Shown here piece after piece: positions 27,082 through 35,414 of a stretch of DNA of 64,000 nucleotides. This DNA comes from an uncultured Dialister sp. (GTDB taxonomy: Bacteria > Bacillota > Negativicutes > Veillonellales > Dialisteraceae), in assembly GCA_934178345.1 (NCBI GenBank), contig CAKPQG010000003.1:1-64000 (forward strand). Direction: 5' to 3'. Each line of letters opens with the position of its first letter. Position 1 is the first letter of the stretch. A model generated the notes under the pieces. The model searched no databases. It saw nothing but the letters and a program-made list of their open reading frames with translations, and was not told where the DNA came from. A program made the translations under genes and the position numbers.

Positions 27082-27903
27082 ATGGGAAATCAGAAGGTCA
27101 AAAAAGAACGGCTGGATGTCATGCTCGTAGAGCAGGGCTTTTTCGACAGCCGGGAGAATGCCAAACGGCATATCATGGCAGGCATCATTCTTGTCAATGA
27201 TGTGCCTGTCGATAAAGCGGGGACAAAGATTCCCGTGGATGCAAAGCTTCGGATCAAGGGACATGTGATGCCGTATGTGGGCCGCGGCGGCTACAAGCTG
27301 GAGAAAGCGATCAAGACATTCGGCATCGATATGAAGGGAAAGGTCATGGCGGATATCGGCGCCTCGACCGGCGGCTTCACTGACTGTGCGCTGCAAAATG
27401 GGGCGGCGAAGGTCTTTGCTATCGATGTCGGGACGAATCAGCTCGACTGGAAGCTCCGCTCCCATCCGCAGGTCATCAATATGGAAAAGACAAATATCAA
27501 AGTCGTGACAGAAGAGACGCTGGGGGAGAAGGTCGACCTCGTTTCGACGGATGTATCTTTCATATCTGTCCTGAAAATTATTCCGGCGGTGAAATCCATC
27601 CTGAAGGAAGATGGCGCGATGGCGATCCTGATCAAGCCGCAGTTTGAAGCCGGCAAGGACAAGGTGGGGAAAGGCGGCATTGTGCGGGAACCGGAAATCC
27701 ATGAAGAGGTCGTTTCCGATACGCTCGCAGCTTTTGAAGCAGAAGGCTTCCACTGCTGGGATCTGACGTTTTCGCCCATCAAAGGCGGCTCAGGGAATAT
27801 TGAATTTCTAGCCTATCTGAAGTGGGAAAAGCCGGAGACGCCGATCACGGAAGAACGCATCCATGCCGTCGTTGAAGAAGCGCATGAGACGCTGCGTAAG
27901 TAG
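27082..27903 (+). CDS. tlyA: TlyA-family rRNA 2'-O-methyltransferase / S4-domain protein
   Basis: An N-terminal S4 RNA-binding domain (LDVMLVEQGFFDSRENAKR) is joined to an FtsJ-like SAM methyltransferase with ADIGASTGGFTDCAL and LIKPQFEAGKDKVGKGG. TlyA/YqxC proteins methylate cytidine 2'-OH in rRNA. The 273-residue length is typical. The ispA-tlyA-nadK order is a known Firmicutes arrangement, here interrupted before nadK by a repeat block. Confidence 0.92.
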   Translation: MGNQKVKKERLDVMLVEQGFFDSRENAKRHIMAGIILVNDVPVDKAGTKIPVDAKLRIKGHVMPYVGRGGYKLEKAIKTFGIDMKGKVMADIGASTGGFTDCALQNGAAKVFAIDVGTNQLDWKLRSHPQVINMEKTNIKVVTEETLGEKVDLVSTDVSFISVLKIIPAVKSILKEDGAMAILIKPQFEAGKDKVGKGGIVREPEIHEEVVSDTLAAFEAEGFHCWDLTFSPIKGGSGNIEFLAYLKWEKPETPITEERIHAVVEEAHETLRK

Positions 27904-27924
27904 GATAGGTCAGGCCAAAAGTTT

Positions 27925-28140
27925 GAAAGCAGGGATTAGGGATTGGTAGCTAGGGATTAGGGGTGCAAAGTGACTAGTGACTAGTGACTGGTGACTGAAA
28001 TGCCACTTTCGAGCATCGCCCTGTTTATACTCCGCGGCGCTTCTATGTTTTTATGCGCCGCACCACCATTTCTAATTTCTCATTCAAGCGAATCTTTCAA
28101 ATGCAATCCAAGGGCGTACTGCCCCACGAGCTAACCCTGA
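27925..28140 (-). repeat. composite intergenic repeat block between tlyA and nadK, reverse
   Basis: GGGATTAGGGATTGG and GTGACTAGTGACTGG heptads are followed by the hairpin in reverse (CCGCGGCGCTTC, loop, ATGCGCCGCACC), CATTTCTAATTTCTCATTC, AATCTTTCAAATGC and the reverse of the GGGTTAGC module. Confidence 0.85.
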
Positions 28141-28165
28141 ATCCATGATTATGAGGTGATATTCA

Positions 28166-29041
28166 TTGCGATTTGCTATTTTTCCGAATCTGGGAAAAGA
28201 GAAGCTCTTTACCTTTCTGCCCGAGCTTCTTGGGATGATAGAAGAAAGAAGGTCGAGCGCGCTGCTGCCGCTTTCTATGAAAGAAGGACTGGAGGCGGGC
28301 GGTATCGAGGGGGCTTCTTATGGCAGCATCGATGAGCTGGGAAATTGTGACTGCCTGCTCTCCATCGGCGGCGATGGCTCCTTCCTGGGAGCGGCGCGGA
28401 CGTTTCGCGACTACCCCATCCTGATGGCAGGGATCCACTTGGGTGAGCTGGGATTTCTGAACAGCATCACCATCGAAGACACCGCCCTGCGTCTGGATCA
28501 GATCCTTGCGCGGCACTATACCGAAGAGTCGCGGCTGTTTTTAGACTCTGTCCTGAAGCATGAAGACGGCAGTCAGGAGTGGCTGACGAGCGTGCTGAAT
28601 GATGTCGTCATCGGGCATAACAAGATCGGGCAGTTGGCAAGGCTGAATCTTTCCGTCAATGGGCATCTGATCCAGGAATATGCTTCTGACGGGCTCATCG
28701 TTTCTTCGCCGACCGGGTCTACCGGTTATGCTCTTTCCTGCGGAGGCCCGGTCATGGGGCCGAGCGATGACCGCATGATCGTGATCCCTATCTGTGCCCA
28801 TACGCTGCAGCGCTTCGCTATCGTCTTGAAGTGCAGTGATACCGTAGAAGTCACCGCTCCGCCGCGGGAGAAGAATCTCTGTATTTCGCTCGATGGCAGC
28901 GAATCCTGTCCTTTCAAAACGACAGACCGGCTTTTTATCAAAGGAGCGAATAAACCGATCCGCTTTATCCGCTTTGCCGATCAGGATTTCTTCGGGACGA
29001 TCACCAAAAAGCTGGTGAGGAAGATTTATGAGACGGTGTAG
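28166..29041 (+). CDS. nadK: NAD kinase
   Basis: Phosphorylates NAD to NADP. GGDGS is at residues 68-72, then NDVVIG and the nucleotide-binding SSPTGSTGYALSCGGP. It starts at TTG 28166, with GAGGTGAT a few bases upstream. It has 291 residues. A palindrome at 29261-29287 with a following T-run may terminate it. Confidence 0.95.
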   Translation: MRFAIFPNLGKEKLFTFLPELLGMIEERRSSALLPLSMKEGLEAGGIEGASYGSIDELGNCDCLLSIGGDGSFLGAARTFRDYPILMAGIHLGELGFLNSITIEDTALRLDQILARHYTEESRLFLDSVLKHEDGSQEWLTSVLNDVVIGHNKIGQLARLNLSVNGHLIQEYASDGLIVSSPTGSTGYALSCGGPVMGPSDDRMIVIPICAHTLQRFAIVLKCSDTVEVTAPPREKNLCISLDGSESCPFKTTDRLFIKGANKPIRFIRFADQDFFGTITKKLVRKIYETV

Positions 29042-29051
29042 AAAAGGGCTC

Positions 29052-29245
29052 GGGATTAGGAACCTCGAGTGACTAGTGACTGGTGACTTGAATACTACTT
29101 TCAGGCATTGCCATTATGTATAACTCCGCGGCGCTTCTGATTTTTATGCGCTGCACTACCCCCGTTGAAACGTCTGAATCTATGAACCCACCAAACCTCT
29201 TTCATCCGCAATCACAGGGCAGCACGCCCCACGGGCTAACCCTGA
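29052..29245 (-). repeat. composite intergenic repeat block after nadK, reverse
   Basis: GTGACTAGTGACTGG heptads are followed by CCGCGGCGCTTC, loop, ATGCGCTGCAC (one arm base changed), TTGAAACGTCTGAA-type units and the reversed GGGTTAGCCCGTGGGGCG module. Confidence 0.8.
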
Positions 29246-29260
29246 CCCCAATTTCCAAAA

Positions 29261-29287
29261 TAGATGTCAAAAAACATTTGACATCTA
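29261..29287. promoter_or_regulatory. perfect palindrome overlapping the rplU -35 box
   Basis: TAGATGTCAAA (29261-29271) and TTTGACATCTA (29277-29287) are perfect 11-bp arms with a 5-base spacer, followed by TTTTTATTT. The right arm contains the -35 hexamer TTGACA. It may be the nadK terminator, an operator of rplU, or both. Confidence 0.6.
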
Positions 29288-29306
29288 TTTTTATTTCTGA
29301 TAAAAT
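29278..29306 (+). promoter_or_regulatory. promoter of rplU-prp-rpmA
   Basis: TTGACA (29278-29283), a 17-base spacer and TAAAAT (29301-29306). Confidence 0.8.
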
Positions 29307-29312
29307 AATCAA

Positions 29313-29400
29313 GTCATTGTACAAGGTGCCATGACGCAACCGCACGGAGACGGCTCCGTAAATGCTTTTGCAAGCTGCCATATTCGGCGAGTATAGTAAA
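29313..29400 (+). promoter_or_regulatory. candidate L21 leader
   Basis: About 90 transcribed bases precede the rplU ribosome binding site. They contain short complementary runs (CACGGAG/CTCCGT). Firmicutes often carry an autoregulatory L21 leader here. The position fits, but the structure was not verified. Confidence 0.4.
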
Positions 29401-29414
29401 GAGGAGGTGCACAC

Positions 29415-29723
29415 ATGTACGCAATTATCAAAACCGGTGGTAAACAGTACTGCGTTGAAGAAGGCAAAGTCATTACCATTGAAAAACTGGACGTTGAAGC
29501 AGGCGCAGAAGTAGCTTTTGATGAAGTTCTTCTCGTATCCGGCGACAGCGTAAAGATTGGCCAGCCAACCGTTGCAGGCGCAAAGGTTACCGGCAAGGTT
29601 CTGGAACAGGGTAAAGGCGCTAAGATTCGTATTTTCAAATACAAAGCTAAGTCCAACTACCGTCGTCGTCAGGGCCATCGTCAGCCTTTCACCAAGGTTC
29701 AGATCGAAAAGATCGAAGGCTAA
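29415..29723 (+). CDS. rplU: 50S ribosomal protein L21
   Basis: Starts MYAIIKTGGKQYCVEEGK and ends with the basic KSNYRRRQGHRQPFTKV region characteristic of L21. It has 102 residues. GAGGAGGTG precedes the ATG. The last base of its stop is the first base of the next gene. Confidence 0.98.
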   Translation: MYAIIKTGGKQYCVEEGKVITIEKLDVEAGAEVAFDEVLLVSGDSVKIGQPTVAGAKVTGKVLEQGKGAKIRIFKYKAKSNYRRRQGHRQPFTKVQIEKIEG

Positions 29724-30046
29724 TGATTACCGCAAGACTACATTTAGTCGAAGGACTCTATCAGGGATTTACCATTACCGGTCATGCCGATGGGGCGAGG
29801 GAAGATAATGAGTACGATCTCATCTGTGCAGCGGTGTCGGCAATCACACTGACGATCGCTGCCGGACTGCAGGATATCCTGCAGATGGATGGGACTTTTG
29901 ATTCGAAATCCGGCTTCATGAATGTGGATCTGCAATCGCATGCGAATGAAAAGAGCCAGATTCTGATAGAAACCATGGTTCATGGTTTGGAAGCCATTCA
30001 GGAGCAGTATCCTGATAAACTTAAAATTATAACGGCAAAGGGGTGA
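29723..30046 (+). CDS. prp: ribosomal-processing cysteine protease Prp
   Basis: Cysteine protease that removes the N-terminal extension of L27. The histidine of the dyad is in TGHADGA (H21) and the cysteine in DLICAAVSA (C35), matching the H22/C34 spacing known from Staphylococcus. It has 107 residues, is translationally coupled to rplU, and is placed between L21 and its substrate L27, as in other Firmicutes. Confidence 0.94.
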   Translation: MITARLHLVEGLYQGFTITGHADGAREDNEYDLICAAVSAITLTIAAGLQDILQMDGTFDSKSGFMNVDLQSHANEKSQILIETMVHGLEAIQEQYPDKLKIITAKG

Positions 30047-30051
30047 ATTAC

Positions 30052-30336
30052 ATGTTACTGTTTGATCTTCAGTTATTCGCTCATAAAAAAGGTGTTTCCA
30101 GCACAAAGAACGGCCGCGACTCCAATGCGCAGCGCCTGGGAACCAAAATGCACGCAGGTCAGATCGCTAAACCTGGCAACATCATCGTTCGTCAGAGAGG
30201 CACCCATCTCCATCCGGGTCTGAACGTTAAGATTGGCAAGGACGATACGCTCTTTGCAGTCGCAGAAGGCAGAGTTGCTTTCGAACGTCTCGGCAGAGAT
30301 AAGAGACAGGTCAGCGTTTATCCTGTAGGTGAATAA
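30052..30336 (+). CDS. rpmA: 50S ribosomal protein L27 with cleavable N-terminus
   Basis: L27 stabilises tRNA at the peptidyl transferase centre. It starts at ATG 30052 (94 residues), since AAAGGGGTG lies before it; the GTG at 30043 is inside that site. The N-terminus MLLFDLQLFAHKKG carries the Prp-cleavage extension (compare MLKLNLQFFASKKG), so the mature protein should begin at AHKKG. Confidence 0.96.
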   Translation: MLLFDLQLFAHKKGVSSTKNGRDSNAQRLGTKMHAGQIAKPGNIIVRQRGTHLHPGLNVKIGKDDTLFAVAEGRVAFERLGRDKRQVSVYPVGE

Positions 30337-30348
30337 TCTAAACATAAA

Positions 30349-30381
30349 GAGCTGTACTCGAAAGAGTACGGCTTTTTTATT
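30349..30381 (+). terminator. intrinsic terminator after rpmA
   Basis: AGCTGTACTC GAAA GAGTACGGCT (one G-T pair) is followed by TTTTTT. Confidence 0.85.
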
Positions 30382-30700
30382 TTGAAAAATCAGGGGTGTA
30401 ATAGCTGCTGTGGGTTTATGAAGCTCAATGGGAAAGACGCGGCAAGGAAGCAGAGCGCTCTTTTGGAAGAGCGCAGCGAAGCTGCCAAGAGGCCGGGAGA
30501 CCTTTGAAGCCTTTGAATCCGCTGCACACGGTCTCTGATCCATGGTCCTTCTTTCCAAGATACTCAAATCTCATCAAATGATGCAACTATCGAAATTCAC
30601 CTATTGACGCATTTTCATTTTTATACTACCATTGACTTAAATCTATTCAAAAGCAGTGGGGGAAGTCTGTGTCCTCACTTGCTATAAAGGAGGAGTCAGA
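30382..30700 (+). other. 318-bp gene-free stretch before dapB
   Basis: No gene is seen. A strong hairpin GCGCTCTT TTGG AAGAGCGC lies near 30455-30475, flanked by possible extra pairing (GGCA/TGCC). I looked for a lysine riboswitch, as expected upstream of dapB, and did not find its core. No clear promoter can be set. Confidence 0.4.
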
Positions 30701-31492
30701 ATGATTCGTGTATTAGTGAATGGGGCTGCAGGACGCATGGGCAGCGAGGTTGTCCGCTCAGTCCTCGCAGAAGATGGCCTGGAGCTTTGCGGCGGCGTCG
30801 ATATCGGTGCAGCTGGCAAAGATCTGGGAGAAGCGATCGGTATCGGACACAATGGGATGATCATTGATAAGACGCTGGAGGAAGCATTTGCCAAAGGCAA
30901 GCCGGATGTGATCGTTGATTTCACCAGTCCGAAGGTCATTTATGAAAATGCAAAATATGTCCTTGAAAATGGGGTCAATATCGTCATCGGAACGACCGGC
31001 CTTACGGCTGAGCAGAGAGAGGAACTCGCCGGCATTGCCCAAAAGACGGGCGCCAATGGACTTGTTGCACCGAATTTCTCTCTGGGAGCTGTCCTTCTGA
31101 TGAAGGTATCGGCGGAGATCTCCAAATACATGCCGAATGCTGAAATCATCGAGCTCCATCACAATCATAAATATGATGCTCCTTCCGGCACAGCGAAGCT
31201 GACTGCCGAAAAAATGGCAGCGGCCCGCACCATGGAACCGGAAGCGGATGAAACAAAGGAAAGCCTGCCGGGCGTTCGCGGCGGCAAGTACGAAGGGATC
31301 ACCATCCACTCTGTCCGCCTCCCGGGCTATGTGGCACATCAGGAAGTCCTCTTTGGCGGTTATGGGGAAATCCTGACCCTGCGTCATGATTCTCTGGATC
31401 GCAAATCCTTTATGCCGGGCGTCATGCTTGCCTGCAAGAAGTGCATGACAGTCAAAGGCTTTGTTTATGGACTTGAAAATTATTTGGAATGA
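30701..31492 (+). CDS. dapB: 4-hydroxy-tetrahydrodipicolinate reductase
   Basis: Second committed step of the diaminopimelate/lysine pathway. It shows the NAD(P)-binding GAAGRMG, the signature ELHHNHKYDAPSGTA and a C-terminal GEILTLRHDS. The start is ATG 30701 (263 residues), preceded by AAGGAGGAG; the frame is open upstream, but without a start signal. asd follows immediately. Confidence 0.96.
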   Translation: MIRVLVNGAAGRMGSEVVRSVLAEDGLELCGGVDIGAAGKDLGEAIGIGHNGMIIDKTLEEAFAKGKPDVIVDFTSPKVIYENAKYVLENGVNIVIGTTGLTAEQREELAGIAQKTGANGLVAPNFSLGAVLLMKVSAEISKYMPNAEIIELHHNHKYDAPSGTAKLTAEKMAAARTMEPEADETKESLPGVRGGKYEGITIHSVRLPGYVAHQEVLFGGYGEILTLRHDSLDRKSFMPGVMLACKKCMTVKGFVYGLENYLE

Positions 31493-31503
31493 GGTGCTTG
31501 ACT

Positions 31504-32538
31504 ATGAGTAAACTCCCGCGCGTCGCCGTCCTTGGTGCTACTGGTGCCGTCGGACAGGAATTTATCCGTCTGTTTGAAGAAAGAAATTTCCAGTTCGCTT
31601 CCCTGAAGCTTCTGGCCTCCAAACGCAGTGCAGGCAAGAAGCTCATGGTCTGCGGCAAGGAATATACGGTAGAGGAAGCCAAGCCGGAATCTTTTGAAAA
31701 CATTGATGTGGCTCTTTTTGCAGGTGGCAGCATCAGCAAGACGCTGGCACCGGAAGCAGCCAAACGCGGTGCTGTAGTCATTGATAACTCCTCCACCTTC
31801 CGTATGGATCCGGAAGTACCGCTTGTCATTCCGGAGATCAACCCGGAGGATATCGCAAAGCACAAAGGCATCATCGCAAATCCGAACTGCTCCACCATCA
31901 TCATGCTGATGGCACTGAAGCCGATTTATGACCTTTCCCGCATCAAACGCATCGTTGTCAGCACCTATCAGGCGGTATCCGGTGCGGGCAAAGAAGGCAT
32001 CGATGAGCTCTATGAAGAAGCTGCTGCTTTTGCTAAAGGCGAGAATTATGAACCGAAGATCCTTCCGTCGGCCAGCCTTCCGAAACATTACCAGATCGCA
32101 TACAATCTGATCCCGCAGATCGATATCTTCCTGGATAATGACTACACCAAGGAAGAGATGAAGATGGTGAATGAAACTCATAAGATCATGCATGATGCGG
32201 AGATCGGCATCACTCCGACCGCTGTTCGTGTGCCGGTCGCAAGAAGCCATGCGGAGTCCATCTATGTGGAAACCGAAGAGCCGCTTACGGTCGAACAGGT
32301 GAAGAAAGCCATCGAAGGCTTCGAAGGCGCTGAACTGGTCGATGATGTAAAGAATATGATTTATCCGATGCCTCTTGATACCTCGGATAAGACAGATGTG
32401 GCCGTCGGCCGTATCCGTAAGGATCTCGTAAATCCGAATGGTATCAACCTCTGGGTGTCCGGCGATCAGATCAGAAAAGGCGCAGCGCTCAATACCCTGC
32501 AGATCGCAGAGTATATGATCGCGCATGATATGTTGTAA
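31504..32538 (+). CDS. asd: aspartate-semialdehyde dehydrogenase
   Basis: Reduces aspartyl-phosphate to the semialdehyde feeding lysine, threonine and methionine. It has an NADP-binding GATGAVGQE at the N-terminus and the active-site cysteine in NPNCSTI (C129). The start at ATG 31504 (344 residues) follows GAGGTG eight bases upstream, just beyond dapB. dapA is the next gene, but only after a repeat block. Confidence 0.96.
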   Translation: MSKLPRVAVLGATGAVGQEFIRLFEERNFQFASLKLLASKRSAGKKLMVCGKEYTVEEAKPESFENIDVALFAGGSISKTLAPEAAKRGAVVIDNSSTFRMDPEVPLVIPEINPEDIAKHKGIIANPNCSTIIMLMALKPIYDLSRIKRIVVSTYQAVSGAGKEGIDELYEEAAAFAKGENYEPKILPSASLPKHYQIAYNLIPQIDIFLDNDYTKEEMKMVNETHKIMHDAEIGITPTAVRVPVARSHAESIYVETEEPLTVEQVKKAIEGFEGAELVDDVKNMIYPMPLDTSDKTDVAVGRIRKDLVNPNGINLWVSGDQIRKGAALNTLQIAEYMIAHDML

Positions 32539-32547
32539 AAATGGTTG

Positions 32548-32755
32548 ATGGGTTCAGGGTTAGCCCCGGGGACGTTCTGTCCCTTGATTGTGAATGAAAG
32601 CTTTGCGCGAATTAGAAATGAGAAATGCGAAATGGTGGTGCGGCGCATAAAAATCAGAAGCGCCGCGAGTATATATGGGGTGATGCCCGAAAGTGGCATT
32701 GAAGTCACCAGTCACTAGTCACTAGTCACTTCTAATCCCTAATCCCTAGTTCAAA
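32548..32755 (+). repeat. composite intergenic repeat block between asd and dapA
   Basis: Near-complete copy in order: GGGTTAGCCCCGGGGACG, GAAATGA heptads, hairpin GCGGCGC / ATAAAAATCAGAA / GCGCCGC, GAGTATATATGGGGTGATG, ATGCCCGAAAGTGGCAT, then AGTCACC/AGTCACT and ATCCCTA heptads. It splits the lysine gene cluster. Confidence 0.9.
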
Positions 32756-32781
32756 GATAAAGATCCAAAGGAGATACAACT

Positions 32782-33690
32782 ATGGCAACTGCTCAGTTTG
32801 GCCGCGTCATTACGGCTATGATTACTCCGTTCACAGAAGATGGTGCTGTTGACTACGAAAGTGCTGTCGCTCTTGCAAAGCACCTCGTTGCTCATGGCTC
32901 TGAAGGCATTCTTGTCGGTGGAACCACCGGTGAAGGTGCTACCATGACCGCAGAAGAAAAACTGAAACTGTATACCCTCATCGTAGATGCTGTCGGTAAA
33001 CGCGCGGAAGGCAAGAAAGTGCCTGTCATGGGCAATATCGGTACCATCAGCACCGCAGATACCATTGCATTCGGCAACAAAGCCAAAGAAACAGGCATCG
33101 ACTGCGCGCTGGTGATCGTTCCTTTCTATGTCAAACCGAATCAGGAAGGGATGTACCAGCACTTCACAGCGGTTGCAAAAGGCGTAGATCTGCCGCTCGT
33201 TCTTTACAACGTACCGGGCAGAACCGGCGTATCTATCCAGCCGGAAACCATCAAGAGAATCGTAGATGAATGCCCGAATGTCGTCGGCATCAAAGATGCA
33301 ACCGGCAACTGGGATCAGGTCACCAAGGAAAAAGCGCTGCTTCCGGAAGACTTCATGATCTACAGCGGTGATGATGCATTCACACTGCCTGTTCTTCTCG
33401 CTGGCGGCGTAGGTATCATTTCTGTATCCTCTCATGTCATCGGGGATGACATGCTGGCTATGGTGGATGCCTTCGAAAAAGGCGATCTTGAAAAAGCCAG
33501 AGCGCTTCACCTCAAGATGTATGAAATCAACAAAGGCATGTTCTTCACCGCAAGCCCGACACCGGTCAAGACAGCAACGAACCTCATCGGCCAGCCTGGC
33601 GGACACTTCCGCCTGCCGATGGTCGAACCCACCGAAGCAGAAAAAGCAAAGGTTCGCCAGATGCTTGAAAACTATGGCGGCCTGCTCTAA
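32782..33690 (+). CDS. dapA: 4-hydroxy-tetrahydrodipicolinate synthase
   Basis: Condenses pyruvate with aspartate semialdehyde. It shows GGTTGEGATM, YNVPGRTG and the Schiff-base lysine in VGIKDATGNW. The 302-residue length is typical. AAAGGAG precedes the ATG. Its codon choice looks like that of a well expressed gene. A long bidirectional hairpin terminator follows. Confidence 0.96.
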   Translation: MATAQFGRVITAMITPFTEDGAVDYESAVALAKHLVAHGSEGILVGGTTGEGATMTAEEKLKLYTLIVDAVGKRAEGKKVPVMGNIGTISTADTIAFGNKAKETGIDCALVIVPFYVKPNQEGMYQHFTAVAKGVDLPLVLYNVPGRTGVSIQPETIKRIVDECPNVVGIKDATGNWDQVTKEKALLPEDFMIYSGDDAFTLPVLLAGGVGIISVSSHVIGDDMLAMVDAFEKGDLEKARALHLKMYEINKGMFFTASPTPVKTATNLIGQPGGHFRLPMVEPTEAEKAKVRQMLENYGGLL

Positions 33691-33692
33691 GA

Positions 33693-33736
33693 GCAACAAA
33701 AAACTGGAATCCATATGGATTCCAGTTTTTTGTTGC
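33693..33736. terminator. bidirectional terminator between dapA and lgt
   Basis: A near-perfect palindrome (CAACAAAAAACTGGAATCC, then ATAT, then its complement) gives T-runs on both strands. It serves converging dapA and lgt. Confidence 0.85.
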
Positions 33737-33738
33737 TT

Positions 33739-33774
33739 AGTCACCAGTCACCAGTCACCAGTCACCAGTCACTC
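33739..33774. repeat. short AGTCACC heptad array
   Basis: About five 7-bp units, AGTCACC four times and then AGTCACT, running into the lgt stop codon. It is the array alone, without the other repeat modules. Confidence 0.85.
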
Positions 33775-34557
33775 ATTCTCCCTTGCATCCGCACGATACT
33801 TGATCGAAAAGAAAATAAAAACGATGAGCGCACAGGTGAAGGCGGTGAGGCTGGTCAGCTGCGCGCTCTTGAGGCCGAAGGCCAGACTGCCGTAGTCGCC
33901 GCGGAAGAATTCCAAAAAGAAACGAAGCAGTGAGTAGAGCATGATGTAGAGACAGAAGGTCGTACCGCGGGCATGCTTGAAGCAGGCATACCAGAGGAGC
34001 AGTCCCAGAATGATAAGATCCCCCTGACACTCCCAGACCTCGGCAGGCCACAGAGGCTGTGCGCCGTAGGTGTGATAGGCAAGTGTGGTATCAGGATACA
34101 GAATGCCGAAATTGGCGCCCGTCGGATGACCGAAGGCATCACCATTCATGAAGTTTGCGATACGTCCGATGGCCTGTCCGAAAATGATGGCGGGCGTCAC
34201 GGTATCAGCAAAGGGCAGGACTGGTATCTTGTGTTTTCTGAGATAGAAATAGGCGGCCACGCAGGCAAAGATGACACCGCCCTGGATGGCCATGCCACCC
34301 TGCCACACGTAGGGGATTTCAAGCAGATGGTCATGGTAGTAGTCCCAGTCAAAGAAGAAGACATCCCAGAGACGTCCGCCGATGATGCCGACAAAGGCGA
34401 TGGTGATGCCAAGGTCAAAGACATGCTCATGCCAGCCGCGTCCGTCCTTCTTCAAAAGGTAGTAGGCCATGATGCAGCCGAAGATGATGCCAAGAGAAAA
34501 AAAGATTCCATAAAAACGGATCGGAAATCCACCGATGAAAGTGACATATTGATGCAT
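33769..34557 (-). CDS. lgt: prolipoprotein diacylglyceryl transferase
   Basis: Inner-membrane enzyme lipidating the lipobox cysteine of prolipoproteins. It has seven predicted hydrophobic segments, the signature GRIANFMNGDAFG, WQGGMAIQGG and a conserved C-terminal FRGDYGS. It has 262 residues. AAAGGAGTT precedes the ATG on the minus strand. Substrates in this window include MetQ and the lipoprotein at 44289. Confidence 0.95.
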   Translation of the reverse strand: MHQYVTFIGGFPIRFYGIFFSLGIIFGCIMAYYLLKKDGRGWHEHVFDLGITIAFVGIIGGRLWDVFFFDWDYYHDHLLEIPYVWQGGMAIQGGVIFACVAAYFYLRKHKIPVLPFADTVTPAIIFGQAIGRIANFMNGDAFGHPTGANFGILYPDTTLAYHTYGAQPLWPAEVWECQGDLIILGLLLWYACFKHARGTTFCLYIMLYSLLRFFLEFFRGDYGSLAFGLKSAQLTSLTAFTCALIVFIFFSIKYRADARENE

Positions 34558-34578
34558 GAGACGAACTCCTTTTTTTAT

Positions 34579-34860
34579 GAGTAGCTGGTGACTAGTAGCT
34601 GGGGATTAGGGATGAGTGGCTAGAGATTATGTGCCTCGAGTGACTAGTGACTGGTGCCTTGAATACGACTTTCGGGCATCGCTCCGTTTTCGTCATCCTG
34701 AGCGGAGGGAAACGACGTTTATTCGGATAGCCTCAGCCAGAACTGATGAGATCTGAGTCGAAGGATCTCGGCGAAACCGCTACACCACCCGTGAACCCGT
34801 TGAACCTTTTTCTCAAACAAGCAAAGGGTAGCACGCCTCGTGGGCTAGACCCGAACCCTC
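34579..34860 (-). repeat. composite repeat block, reverse, carrying a type B element
   Basis: GGGATTAGGGATG and GTGACTAGTGACTGG heptads and TCGGGCATCGCTCCG precede a type B inverted-repeat element (34691-34768) occupying the hairpin site. GTTGAACC units and the reversed GGGTTAGCCC-like module follow. Confidence 0.75.
34691..34768. mobile_element. 78-bp MITE-like element, type B, second copy
   Basis: Starts CGTCATCCTGAGCGGAG and ends CTGAGTCGAAGGATCT. The ends match the reverse complement of 4710-4787; the centre has diverged. Confidence 0.6.
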
Positions 34861-34869
34861 ACACCTTTA

Positions 34870-35223
34870 TATTCTTTTTATTATACAACAGCCGTAAAGT
34901 ATGCCCAAATAGAATAACAACCTTTTGAAAAACTTCTTTCTGTGAAATGGAGTCTCATAAAATACCGGATATTTCCATATTAAGCTAATACCCAGCTAAT
35001 AATAGAAAAATTCTATACATATAGGGGGTATAGGTAAACACATAGAAAATTCGATTTCCTCATGGAAGACTAATGCGGAAAATGAGAATCAGAAAAACCC
35101 ATAAATATAAGTAAAACCGAATGAAATATGCTATAAAAAGAATGTATTCTCAAATAAAAGGAGAGAATCACAGGGAATTGAAAATTTCAAAAGTACTTAA
35201 AAACTAATAATTTTATCTTTTTT
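34870..35223. other. AT-rich gene-free stretch
   Basis: About 350 bp, clearly AT-richer than the surroundings, without repeat modules. No gene is seen. A small inverted repeat CTATAC/GTATAG lies near 35014-35034. Confidence 0.4.
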
Positions 35224-35237
35224 TTGACAGAAAGGAC

Positions 35238-35265
35238 TTGAAATCCTAGAAAGCTATGGTATTAT
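35238..35265 (+). promoter_or_regulatory. promoter of the response regulator
   Basis: TTGAAA (35238-35243), 16 bases, TATTAT (35260-35265). A TTGACA at 35224 just upstream is too far from this -10. The resulting 5' untranslated region is about 140 bases. Confidence 0.55.
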
Positions 35266-35414
35266 ACTCATATAAGGAAAATAACTTCTAATGACTATTT
35301 ACTTTTGCATGGCTGCGGGTTCAATAATAACAACAATACCCCACTAAAAATAATAATAAAGCTGTGCGATTGGATTTCCTTTTTCTTTTTACTTGCTATG
35401 GGAGGAACTTTATA

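Noticed and set aside
29116..29334. 72-codon frame upstream of rplU
   Set aside because: It lies in repeat modules and the rplU promoter region; its apparent codons are repeat sequence.
30382..30700. Lysine riboswitch before dapB
   Set aside because: Expected from gene function, but its conserved core is not visible.
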